Below, in pieces: positions 14,650 through 23,139 of a DNA stretch of 29,620 nucleotides. Each line of letters opens with the position of its first letter. Positions within the stretch are counted from its first letter, which is position 1. A model generated the notes under the pieces. That model saw nothing but the letters and a program-made list of their open reading frames with translations, made no database searches and was not told where the DNA came from. The stretch is from the NCBI GenBank assembly GCA_964388085.1, contig CAYLZW010000040.1, positions 1-29,620 of the forward strand, given 5' to 3'. Source of the DNA: CAYLZW01 sp964388085 (GTDB taxonomy: Bacteria > Myxococcota > UBA727 > CAYLZW01). The translations under genes were made by a program, and so were the position numbers.

Positions 14650-16062
14650 TCACGCGCCCGCCTTCTCGACCTCTCGCGCAGCAGCCCCATTGTCGACGAC
14701 GGACGCCTTCGCCGCCGCCGGAGCGCGCAGCTTCTCGATCAACGACGTCAGCGGCACGAGCGTGCCTTCATCGCGCGCGTACGGGACTCCCGGGGGGATG
14801 TCCGCCGGCACCTCGCGGATGAGCTCGTCGGCGCGCATGGTGACGTAGGCGCCGTTCGGTAGCGCGCGGCCGGGCATCATCAGCACCTTGGCGCCGATGT
14901 GCGACTCGTGCCCGAGGCAGCTGCCGAGGAAGCTGCGCTCCGTCGACACGAGGGCGCCGTCGTGCAGCACCTCGATGGCGCCCTGGAACTTGGCGTCGAT
15001 GAGCCCCGCCCACGTCGACGAGGAGGCGCGCCGGCCGACGAGCGACATCTGCATCTTGTAGTTGCTGATGACGGCCTCGGGGTAGGCGGCGCCGAACACG
15101 AAGAAGCTCTTCGGCGTCAGGTAGGCGCCGTCGCCGAGCACGCTCGTCAGCACACTCGCGTTGTCCGACACCGTGACGCCGCTGCCGAGGATGCTGTTGC
15201 GCACGCTCGCGCGCGCGCCGATGGTGACGCCGTCACCGAGGATCGAGGCCTCGACGTGCGCGGTCGGATGAATGTGGACGTCCCGGCCGCGCCACACGAA
15301 GCGCTCCATCAGCCTCGGGAAGCCCCAGGGGAAGGCGCTCAGCACGCGCCAGAACGCCCACGCTTTGTGCGCGCGCACGGTCTCCATCCAGCGGATGCCG
15401 AAGGCGAGATGATTGAGCCACAGGACATGCACCCAGTGCTCGACGTGACAGGCCACCGTCGACGTCACTGGAAACGCCATGCGCGTGTGCTCGGCGTCAC
15501 CGACGATGGGCATGCGCACCTCGCGCACGATCTCGCGCTTCGGCACCACGCGGCGGACGCTGTCCGAGCGCAAGCGCGCGAGCAGCGATGCACCGTCGAC
15601 AGCGTCGGGCAGCTTGCCGCTCGGCACATAGAACGCGTCGTAGGCCGCGCGCTCGGTAGCGGCCTCGTCCGTGCGTCCGCCGCGCGGCGGCGCGCTGCCG
15701 GGTCCGTCCGCGTCGAGGGGCTCGATGGCGACCGACGACACCGGCCGCGTGTACTCGACGCTCGGCGTACGGCAGAGCGCGAGGCGCCGCACGCGATCGT
15801 CCTCGCTGGCGCCGGCGAGGAAGTCGCCGAGGCACTTGTCCGACAGGTAGGTGTGGTCCGCGAGCACGACGGACGGGCCCTCGAAAGCGGGCAGCGGCTC
15901 CCCGCGCTTCACGCGCACGACGTCGATGCCGCGGCGGCCGAAAGAGCCCTCGAGCGCGGAGCGCACGGTCCCTTCGGCGAAGAGCGCGTCGTCGGGGGCG
16001 TCGCCGAAGGGAGCTACGCGTCGGCCGGTCTCGATGATGTAGGCACGCACGCGGCGGACCAT
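14650..16062 (-). CDS. Left-handed beta-helix (hexapeptide repeat) protein, sugar-nucleotidyltransferase-like
   Basis: A 470-aa protein. The C-terminal half holds hexapeptide repeats typical of a left-handed beta-helix: residues about 259-312 (HPTAHVEASILGDGVTIG, ASVRNSILGSGVTVSDNASV, LTSVLGDGAYLTP) and again about 365-410 (FLGSCLGHESHIGAKVLMMPGRALPNGA). The N-terminal part has weak similarity to the Rossmann-like domain of NDP-sugar transferases (VVLADHTYLSD, TRPVSS) but no GGxGTRL signature, so transferase activity is doubtful. The layout resembles GlmU-like proteins used in envelope sugar metabolism. It follows tlyA by 31 bp on the same strand and likely belongs to that operon. The ATG at 16062 has no good ribosome site; a GTG four codons later is an alternative. 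Confidence 0.75.
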   Translation of the reverse strand: MVRRVRAYIIETGRRVAPFGDAPDDALFAEGTVRSALEGSFGRRGIDVVRVKRGEPLPAFEGPSVVLADHTYLSDKCLGDFLAGASEDDRVRRLALCRTPSVEYTRPVSSVAIEPLDADGPGSAPPRGGRTDEAATERAAYDAFYVPSGKLPDAVDGASLLARLRSDSVRRVVPKREIVREVRMPIVGDAEHTRMAFPVTSTVACHVEHWVHVLWLNHLAFGIRWMETVRAHKAWAFWRVLSAFPWGFPRLMERFVWRGRDVHIHPTAHVEASILGDGVTIGARASVRNSILGSGVTVSDNASVLTSVLGDGAYLTPKSFFVFGAAYPEAVISNYKMQMSLVGRRASSSTWAGLIDAKFQGAIEVLHDGALVSTERSFLGSCLGHESHIGAKVLMMPGRALPNGAYVTMRADELIREVPADIPPGVPYARDEGTLVPLTSLIEKLRAPAAAKASVVDNGAAAREVEKAGA

Positions 16063-16093
16063 ACAGCACCGGCCGTGCGCCGCGCGCGGGGGG

Positions 16094-16840
<747 letters not shown>

Positions 16841-17512
16841 GTCCGGGCCTTTCGTTCACGCCGCGCAGAGAGCCCAGCAGGAGCTCCCGCGTATAGCCGA
16901 TCCCTTGCTCGACGTCCGTCGTCAGGGCGGGATCGCTGCCGGCCCGATCGCGCTCGAGCAGCTCCACCGCGTGCGTGGCGCGCTCGGTGAGCTCGTGCTT
17001 CGGTCCGACGGTGCGCTCGGCGTAGGCCCGAAGCGCGCGCGCGGTGCGCAGCAGCCGTCGTCGGCGCGACAGCAGCGTCGCGTGGGCGCTCAGCATGCCG
17101 ACGAGGCCGACGCTGCCCGCGATCACGAGCGCCGGCACGCTCAAGAGCCCGTGCATCGCCAGCGAGTAGTAGGCGCCGAGCACGAGCAGCGGCGCGGACA
17201 GGCGGGTGGCGCCGACGAGCTGGTTGGTCGGGCCCGCGAAGTGGGGCAGCTCGGGCAGCGAGACCAGGCTGACCGATCCCGCGGCGGCCGACGACGACGG
17301 CAGCGCCAGGAGCGCGCGCTCGTCGGTCGTTCGTCCGAGGGCTGGATGCGTCTTCACCCCTCCATTGTTCCTTATCCGAGCGCGTTTCGCAGGTCCGCGC
17401 CGCGGGTGTCGCGGCCCGCGCGCCGGAAAAGGGGGGATCGGCGCACCGATGGGTCGGTCACGCCGCCCCGACTTCGCTATGCTGGCGGCGACTTGAGCAT
17501 GAGGGAGCGCCC

Positions 17513-18253
17513 GTGGGCGAAGCGACCGAGAGCACAGCGACCGAGAGCGGCAGCGAGCACAAGGCGGGCGAGCTCGAGACCCGCACCGAGGACGAAGCGC
17601 AAGCCATCGCGCAGGAGCTCGAGGGCGAGGGGCAGGACCGTCTCGTCGGCATCATGTACTCCGAGAAGCAGTGGGTGGTGCCGGAGTCCTACAAGGTCGG
17701 CTTCCTGCTGTGCGCGTTCGCCCTGGTGGCGGCCCTCGGCTACTACTCCATCGACAAGCGCGTGGACCTGCGCCGCCTGATGATGGACTCCGTCGTCGAG
17801 CCGACCCCGGTGCGCGACGTGCCGGCGCCGGACTTCGTGCTGCCCGAGGGCGAGAGCAACACGGGCGTTCAGCTCGCGAGCCTCAAGGGCAAGTGGGTGC
17901 TGGTGAACTTCTGGGCCACCTGGTGCCCGCCGTGTCGCGACGAGATGCCCTCCATGGAGATGCTGAACCGGCGCTTCAAGGACAGGGACTTCGAGATGCT
18001 CGCCATCACCGTCGACGAGGACTGGGGCGAGGTGAACCGCTTCTTCGGCGAGACCGCGCCTTCGTTCAAGGTGCTCTGGGACAAGCAAAAGGTCACCGCC
18101 CGTCGCTACGGCACCTCCAAGTTCCCCGAGACCTACCTCATCGCGCCCGACGGCAGGGTCGCCGCCAAGTTCGTCGGACCGCGCGACTGGTACAACCAGG
18201 GCACCGTCGAGTACTTCGAGGGCGTGCTGAGCGGGAAGCGCGACCCGGTCTGA
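17513..18253 (+). CDS. TlpA/ResA-like membrane-anchored thioredoxin
   Basis: A 246-aa protein with an acidic cytoplasmic N-terminus (about 62 residues), one membrane helix (about residues 63-81, VGFLLCAFALVAALGYYSI) and a periplasmic thioredoxin-like domain of the TlpA/ResA type. The opening APDFVLPEG, the strand WVLVNFWATWCPPC with redox Cys138 and Cys141, and the cis-Pro loop TSKFPETYLI are visible. Such proteins reduce disulfides in the envelope, for instance in cytochrome c maturation. The long acidic N-terminus is unusual, since most relatives start with the membrane helix. The start is GTG at 17513 with GAGGGAG 7 bases upstream; a -10-like GCTATGCT lies at 17476-17483. Confidence 0.92.
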   Translation: MGEATESTATESGSEHKAGELETRTEDEAQAIAQELEGEGQDRLVGIMYSEKQWVVPESYKVGFLLCAFALVAALGYYSIDKRVDLRRLMMDSVVEPTPVRDVPAPDFVLPEGESNTGVQLASLKGKWVLVNFWATWCPPCRDEMPSMEMLNRRFKDRDFEMLAITVDEDWGEVNRFFGETAPSFKVLWDKQKVTARRYGTSKFPETYLIAPDGRVAAKFVGPRDWYNQGTVEYFEGVLSGKRDPV

Positions 18254-18288
18254 CGGCCGCGCGCGCAAGCTGCTAGCACCGCGCCCGC

Positions 18289-19797
18289 ATGAACACCTGT
18301 CCCCCACGACGTCCCTCCGCGTGCGCGAGCGTGCTCAGCGCCGCGTTGCTGCTCGCGCTCGGCGCCTCGTGCGCGAGCGCGAGCGCCGGCGGGAAGAAGC
18401 CGCGGCCCGCTCCCTTCCGCGCCTACCAGGAGCCCATCGAGCCGCCCGACGTCGAGCGCGAGCCGACCCACGCGCCCGTGCTCTTGCGCGGCGCCACGGT
18501 GATGACGGCGGCGGGCGACATCCACGCGCCCGGCTACGTGCTGCTCGTCGACGGACGCATCGCCGCCGTCGGCGCGGGCGACGGTACGGCCCCCGCGGGC
18601 AGCACCGTCGTCGACGCCACGGGGCGCTTCATCACGCCCGGCATCATCGACACGCACTCGCACCTCGGCGTGTACGCGAACCCGAGCGTGTGGGCGCATT
18701 GGGACGGCAACGAGGCCACGAGCCCCGTCACCGCCGACGTGCGCGCGGAGCACTCCTTCTGGCCGCAAGACCCGAGCATCTGGCGCGCGGTCTCCGGCGG
18801 CGTGACGACGATCCAGGTGCTGCCCGGCTCCGCGAACCTCATCGGCGGGCGCTCCTTCACGGCGAAGCTGCGGCCCGACGTCGCCGCGCGGCTCATGCGC
18901 TTCCCGCACGCGCCCGAGGGCGTGAAGATGGCCTGCGGCGAGAACCCGAAGGCCGTCTACGGCAAGCTGAAGAACACGGCGCCGTCGACGAGGATGGGCA
19001 GCATCGCGCGCTACAAGAAGGCGCTGCAGGAGGCGCTCGAATACAAGCGGCGCTGGGACAAGTACGATCGCGACCTCGCCCTCTGGCACAAACGCCAGCA
19101 AGACCCCGAGGGCCAGCGCGACAGCGGACCCTCGAGCACCAAGCCCGACGATCCGCCGGAGCCGCCCGCGCGCGACTTCGGGCTCGACACGCTGAAGGGC
19201 GTGCTCGAGGGCGAGATCCTCGTGCACAACCACTGCTACCGCGCGGACGAGATGAGCATCATGCTCGACCTCGCCGAGCAGTACGGCTTTCACATCCGCT
19301 CGTTCCACCACGCCCTCGAGGCCTACAAGCTGCGCCACCGGCTGGCCGAGGAGGGCGTCGCCACCTCGTCGTGGGCGGACTGGTGGGGCTTCAAGCTCGA
19401 GGCCTTCGACGGCATCCCGCAGAACCTCGCCATGGTGCACGACGCAGGCGGGCGCGCCATCGTGCACTCGGACTCGTCGACGGACATTCGTCACCTGAAC
19501 CAGGAGGCCGCCAAGGCGCGCACGGCCGGCAAGAAGGTCGGCATCGACGTCAGCGACGATGAGCTGCTACGCTGGCTGACCGCGAACGCGGCCTGGGCGC
19601 TCGGCATCGACGACGAGGTCGGCACGCTCGAGCAGGGCAAGATGGCCGACGTCGTCGTGTGGAGCCACAGCCCCTTCAGCGTCTACACGCTGGCCATGCA
19701 GGTCTATATCGACGGGGAGCTCGTCTACGATCGCGAGCGGGGCATCCAGCCGATCAGTGACTTCGAGATCGGCATCCGCCAAGAGCCCGCGCGATGA
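18289..19797 (+). CDS. Amidohydrolase (imidazolonepropionase-like) lipoprotein
   Basis: A 502-aa metal-dependent hydrolase, exported as a lipoprotein (lipobox L-G-A-S-C, Cys28). It shows the amidohydrolase layout: an N-terminal beta-sandwich strand set (LRGATVMTAAGDI, VLLVDGRIAAVGAG), the HxH metal motif in ITPGIIDTHSHLG, later His ligands in LVHNHCYRADEM and FHIRSFHHALEAYKL, and the metal Asp region IVHSDSSTDIRH. The C-terminal sandwich strand is DEVGTLEQGKMADVVVW. A charged Lys/Glu/Pro-rich insert (about residues 242-290) is not part of the core. The family hydrolyses amide or peptide-like bonds; the substrate is not predictable. No ribosome site precedes the ATG, but a GCTAGCAC element ends 9 bases before it. 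It overlaps the next amidohydrolase gene by four bases. Confidence 0.9.
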   Translation: MNTCPPRRPSACASVLSAALLLALGASCASASAGGKKPRPAPFRAYQEPIEPPDVEREPTHAPVLLRGATVMTAAGDIHAPGYVLLVDGRIAAVGAGDGTAPAGSTVVDATGRFITPGIIDTHSHLGVYANPSVWAHWDGNEATSPVTADVRAEHSFWPQDPSIWRAVSGGVTTIQVLPGSANLIGGRSFTAKLRPDVAARLMRFPHAPEGVKMACGENPKAVYGKLKNTAPSTRMGSIARYKKALQEALEYKRRWDKYDRDLALWHKRQQDPEGQRDSGPSSTKPDDPPEPPARDFGLDTLKGVLEGEILVHNHCYRADEMSIMLDLAEQYGFHIRSFHHALEAYKLRHRLAEEGVATSSWADWWGFKLEAFDGIPQNLAMVHDAGGRAIVHSDSSTDIRHLNQEAAKARTAGKKVGIDVSDDELLRWLTANAAWALGIDDEVGTLEQGKMADVVVWSHSPFSVYTLAMQVYIDGELVYDRERGIQPISDFEIGIRQEPAR

Positions 19798-21047
19798 TGT
19801 TCACAACGACGACGACGCTGCTGTTGAGCCTCGCCTCGGCCATCGCCATCGTGGACGCGCGCGTAGAGATCGGCGACGGCAGCGTGCTCGAGCGCGCCAC
19901 CGTGATCGTGGGCGACGACGGCCGCATTCAGGCGGTCGGGGTAGACCTGCCGGTGCCCCTCGGCCAGACGCGCGTCGACGGCAAAGAACGCACGCTCACG
20001 CCCGGCTTCATCGAGACGCGCGGCCAGCTCGGCCTCACCGAGGTGCCCGCCGAGCCGAGCACGAACGATTACGCCCTCGAGGGCAAGTCCGTGACGCCGG
20101 GCTTTCGCGCCGCGGACGGCTTCAACGCGCGCTCGCTGCGCATCCCCATCGAGCGCGAAGAGGGCATCACGTCGGCGGTGACGAGCCCGAGCTCGGGCCT
20201 CCTCGCGGGCACGGGCGCGTGGTTCGAGCTGAGCGGGGAGCCGAGCGCGGCGCCCGATCCGCGTGAGCCCATCGCCATGTTCGGCAGCGTCTCCCAAGAG
20301 GCCGTCGACGTCACCGGACGAGCCCGCGGCGCGCTCTGGCTGCGGCTTCGCGAGGTGCTCGACGACGTACGCTACTACCAGCGCAATCGCGCGGCCTACG
20401 AACGCAACGACGCGCGCGAGCTGAGCCTGCCGCGCGTGCACCTCGAGGCGCTGCTCCCCGTCGTCAAGGGCGAGCTGCCGCTGGTGCTGAACGCGCATCG
20501 GGCGTCGGACGTGCGCGCGGCCGTCCGCCTCAAGCAGGACGAGGACCTCGACGTCATCGTGACGGGCGGCGCCGAGGCCTGGCTCGTGGCCGACGAGCTC
20601 GCGCGTGCGCAGGTGCCTGTCATCCTGCACCCCTCCATCATGGAGCCGTGGAGCTTCGAGGCCCTGCGCGTGCGCGACGACAGCGCCATGCGGCTCGCGC
20701 GAGCGGGCGTGAAGCTCGTCATCACCGCCAACGGCAACTGGGACCAGAACGCGCGCCGCCTGCGCCAGGAGGCAGGCATCGCCGTCGCGCATGGCCTCGA
20801 TCGCAAGGCCGCGTTGCGAGCGATCACGCTCACCCCCGCCGAGGTGTTCGGCAAGGCAGACGAGCTCGGCTCGGTCACGAAGGGCAAGCGCGCAAACCTC
20901 GTGCTCTGGTCGGGCGACCCGCTCGAGCTCTCGAGCGTCGCCGAGAAGCTGTGGATCGACGGCGAGGAGCTGCCACACGACAACCGCCAGCGCGCGCTCG
21001 CCGAGCGCTATCTGCAGCGGCCGCCGCCCCGCGGTGACGGCACCTGA
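19794..21047 (+). CDS. Amidohydrolase-fold protein lacking the HxH metal motif
   Basis: A 417-aa protein with an N-terminal signal sequence (hydrophobic residues about 5-19) and the amidohydrolase fold. The beta-sandwich (ARVEIGDGSVLERATVIVG, DGRIQAVGV) and the C-terminal part (ALRAITLTPAEVFGKAD, GSVTKGKRANLVLWSGDPL) are well kept. At the place of the metal motif it reads LTPGFIETRGQLGL, so both His of HxH are replaced (Arg and Gln). The remaining ligand positions are also weak (VLNAHRAS, VILHPS). It is most likely a non-catalytic or altered partner of the intact enzyme encoded just upstream, with which it overlaps by ATGA. Export is predicted for both, so they may form a heteromer in the periplasm. 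Confidence 0.88.
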   Translation: MMFTTTTTLLLSLASAIAIVDARVEIGDGSVLERATVIVGDDGRIQAVGVDLPVPLGQTRVDGKERTLTPGFIETRGQLGLTEVPAEPSTNDYALEGKSVTPGFRAADGFNARSLRIPIEREEGITSAVTSPSSGLLAGTGAWFELSGEPSAAPDPREPIAMFGSVSQEAVDVTGRARGALWLRLREVLDDVRYYQRNRAAYERNDARELSLPRVHLEALLPVVKGELPLVLNAHRASDVRAAVRLKQDEDLDVIVTGGAEAWLVADELARAQVPVILHPSIMEPWSFEALRVRDDSAMRLARAGVKLVITANGNWDQNARRLRQEAGIAVAHGLDRKAALRAITLTPAEVFGKADELGSVTKGKRANLVLWSGDPLELSSVAEKLWIDGEELPHDNRQRALAERYLQRPPPRGDGT

Positions 21048-21101
21048 TGCAGGCGTGACGCAAGCGGCGGCACGGGCGCGCGCTGCTATGCTCGGGAACC
21101 C

Positions 21102-22418
21102 ATGGGCGTCGACGTACTCGATAAGCCAGAGGCGCACACCATCGTCCCGAGCGAGGACGAGGTCGCGGAGCGCATCTATCATCGTCGTCGCAGGGCCCCG
21201 CTCACGGGCCTCGTGCTCTCGGGGGGCGGCGCGCGCGGCGCCTATGAAGCGGGCATCATCCGCTACATCCGCGACGAGCTGCCGCCGAAGGTGCGGGCGC
21301 ACGCGCGCTTCGAGATCATCTGCGGCACCAGCGTCGGCGCCATCAACGGCTGCTTCCTCGCCGCCAACGCGCACAACCCGGAGCTGCAGGGCAGGGCGCT
21401 CGCGCAGGTGTGGGAGCGCCTTCGCATCGAGGGCGTGTACAAGGTCGGTTGGCGCGAGCTGACGAACCTGCCGAAGTTCCTGCTCGGCAGCCGCGGGCGC
21501 GGGCAGCTCGACGACGTCGTCGGCCCCGGTCGCCTCGGCGGCTTGCTCAACACGGCGCCCATGGAGCAGCTCATCCGCCGCGGGCTGCGCTGGCACTCCA
21601 TCGCGCGCAACCTCGAGAGCGGTGACCTGCACGCGCTGGCGTTGAACGCCACGCACATCGCCAGCGGCAAGACGCACACCTTCGTGCAGCTCGCCGGCGG
21701 CGGTCTGCCGCCCTGGAGCACCGACCCGCAGGTGGCCGCGCACGCCACGACCATCGGCCCGCAACACCCGCTCGCGTCGGCGGCCATCCCGTGGATCTTC
21801 CCCGCCGTCGACATCGACGGGCAGGTCTACTGCGACGGCGGCCTCAAGCTGAACACGCCCATCTCGCCGGCGCTGCGCCTCGGCGCCGATCGCTTGCTCG
21901 TCATTGGCCTGCGCCAGGAGCAAAAGCCCGTCGAGCCGAGCGTCCGCGTGCAGGACAGCATCGATCAGTACCCGTCGGCGCCGTTTTTGCTCGGCAAGAT
22001 CTTGAACGCGCTGCTCGCCGACAAGACCGAGTACGACCTCAATCGGCTCGAGCGCTTCAACGCGCTGCTGGAGGCCGGCGAGGAGGCCTTCGGCGGCTCC
22101 TTCGAGGAGGCGCTCGGCAACGTCATGCGCCCGATGCGCGGCATGGCCTATCGCAAGGTCGAGGCGCTGCACGTCCGCCCGAACGAGGACATCGCCGCCG
22201 TCGCCAACCGGCACGCGCGCCTCGGCAGCGTGGCGACGAGAGCGGGCGGCATCATCGGGCCCATCCTGCGGCGCATCGCCGAGGCGGGCGGCGACAACGA
22301 GGGCGATCTGTTGAGCTACCTGTTGTTCGACGGCGAGTACGCGGCCGACCTCGTGCGCATGGGCATGCGCGACGCGGACGCAAAGCGCCAGGAGCTCATC
22401 GACTTCTTTCGCGTGTGA
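21102..22418 (+). CDS. Patatin-like phospholipase
   Basis: A 438-aa lipid acyl hydrolase with the complete patatin dyad: the oxyanion loop SGGGARGAYEAG near residue 40, the nucleophile elbow CGTSVGAINGC with Ser77, and the Asp in CDGGLKLNTP (Asp245). The C-terminal 150 residues (after RQEQKP) form a family-specific extension of unknown role. No signal peptide is seen, so it is probably cytoplasmic or peripheral to the inner membrane. There is no ribosome site before the ATG at 21102; a TATGCT -10-like hexamer ends 9 bases upstream, which suggests a leaderless message. It follows the amidohydrolase pair by 54 bp. Confidence 0.93.
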   Translation: MGVDVLDKPEAHTIVPSEDEVAERIYHRRRRAPLTGLVLSGGGARGAYEAGIIRYIRDELPPKVRAHARFEIICGTSVGAINGCFLAANAHNPELQGRALAQVWERLRIEGVYKVGWRELTNLPKFLLGSRGRGQLDDVVGPGRLGGLLNTAPMEQLIRRGLRWHSIARNLESGDLHALALNATHIASGKTHTFVQLAGGGLPPWSTDPQVAAHATTIGPQHPLASAAIPWIFPAVDIDGQVYCDGGLKLNTPISPALRLGADRLLVIGLRQEQKPVEPSVRVQDSIDQYPSAPFLLGKILNALLADKTEYDLNRLERFNALLEAGEEAFGGSFEEALGNVMRPMRGMAYRKVEALHVRPNEDIAAVANRHARLGSVATRAGGIIGPILRRIAEAGGDNEGDLLSYLLFDGEYAADLVRMGMRDADAKRQELIDFFRV

Positions 22419-22649
22419 GCGCGAAGCGGAAGCACGGCGACCCGCGAGGCGAGCTGCGAGGCGCTGAAGAGGAGCGCGAACATCATGCGAGCCTTGCGCT
22501 CTCGCGCGCCTTCCAAAACCGCCCGGGGAGGCCATGCGCCCCATCCTGAGGCGGAGCGGCGGCGGATCAGCCGTTTCGGTGAGGAAGCGCGAGGCGCTCG
22601 CTAGGATGCCGAAGGCACCCGCTGGGCGGCCGGCCGGGAAGGAGCTTGC

Positions 22650-23024
22650 GTGGAGGTCTGTGACGTCCTCATCGTCGACGACGACCCCGATATCCGGGAG
22701 GTGCTCTCGGACCTCCTGACGACGGAGGGCTTCTCCGTGGCGAGCGCGTCGAACGGCGAGCGCGCGCTGACGTGGCTGAAGAGCAGCGGCCGGCCGAACG
22801 TCATCCTGCTCGACCTCATGATGCCGGTGATGAACGGCAAGACCTTCCGCCATGAGCAGCTGCAGGACACGACGCTGGCGGAGCTGCCCGTCGTCGTGAT
22901 GTCGGCGTCCGAGAACCTGCAGGGCCTCGACGGCGAGTTTGACGGTCTCGCGCGCCTGCCGAAGCCGCTCGAGGTGGACGACCTGCTCTCGGTCCTCGGT
23001 CGTCACTGCGGGCGCGGCGCCTGA
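22650..23024 (+). CDS. Single-domain response regulator (receiver only)
   Basis: A 124-aa CheY-like receiver domain. It carries the acidic pocket (VDDDPD near residues 9-14), the phosphoacceptor Asp55 (ILLDLMMP), the Ser/Thr switch in VVVMSAS and Lys105 (LPKPLE). No output domain follows, so it acts through protein contacts or phosphotransfer. The start is GTG at 22650 with AAGGAG 6 bases upstream. No histidine kinase is in the window; the next gene, 115 bp downstream, is a Ser/Thr kinase with STAS-like domains, which is a possible partner. Confidence 0.93.
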   Translation: MEVCDVLIVDDDPDIREVLSDLLTTEGFSVASASNGERALTWLKSSGRPNVILLDLMMPVMNGKTFRHEQLQDTTLAELPVVVMSASENLQGLDGEFDGLARLPKPLEVDDLLSVLGRHCGRGA

Positions 23025-23139
23025 GACGTGCGCTGCCGCCTACCCGCGCACGCGTGGAGCGCGCGACCCAAGGCGCCGGACGGTTTTCTTTACACGAGCC
23101 CCCGGCCTCGGAAGAATCCGCCAGGGCGGGCGTGCGTGT

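Noticed and set aside
22419..22649. A small gene in the gap between the patatin and the receiver gene
   Set aside because: The open frames here have no ribosome site and look like random high-GC sequence; only a GCTAGGAT -10-like element is noted.
19725..23006. A 1093-codon open frame on the minus strand
   Set aside because: It runs antisense through four genes with clear families and motifs (amidohydrolases, patatin, receiver), and its product shows no recognisable domain.
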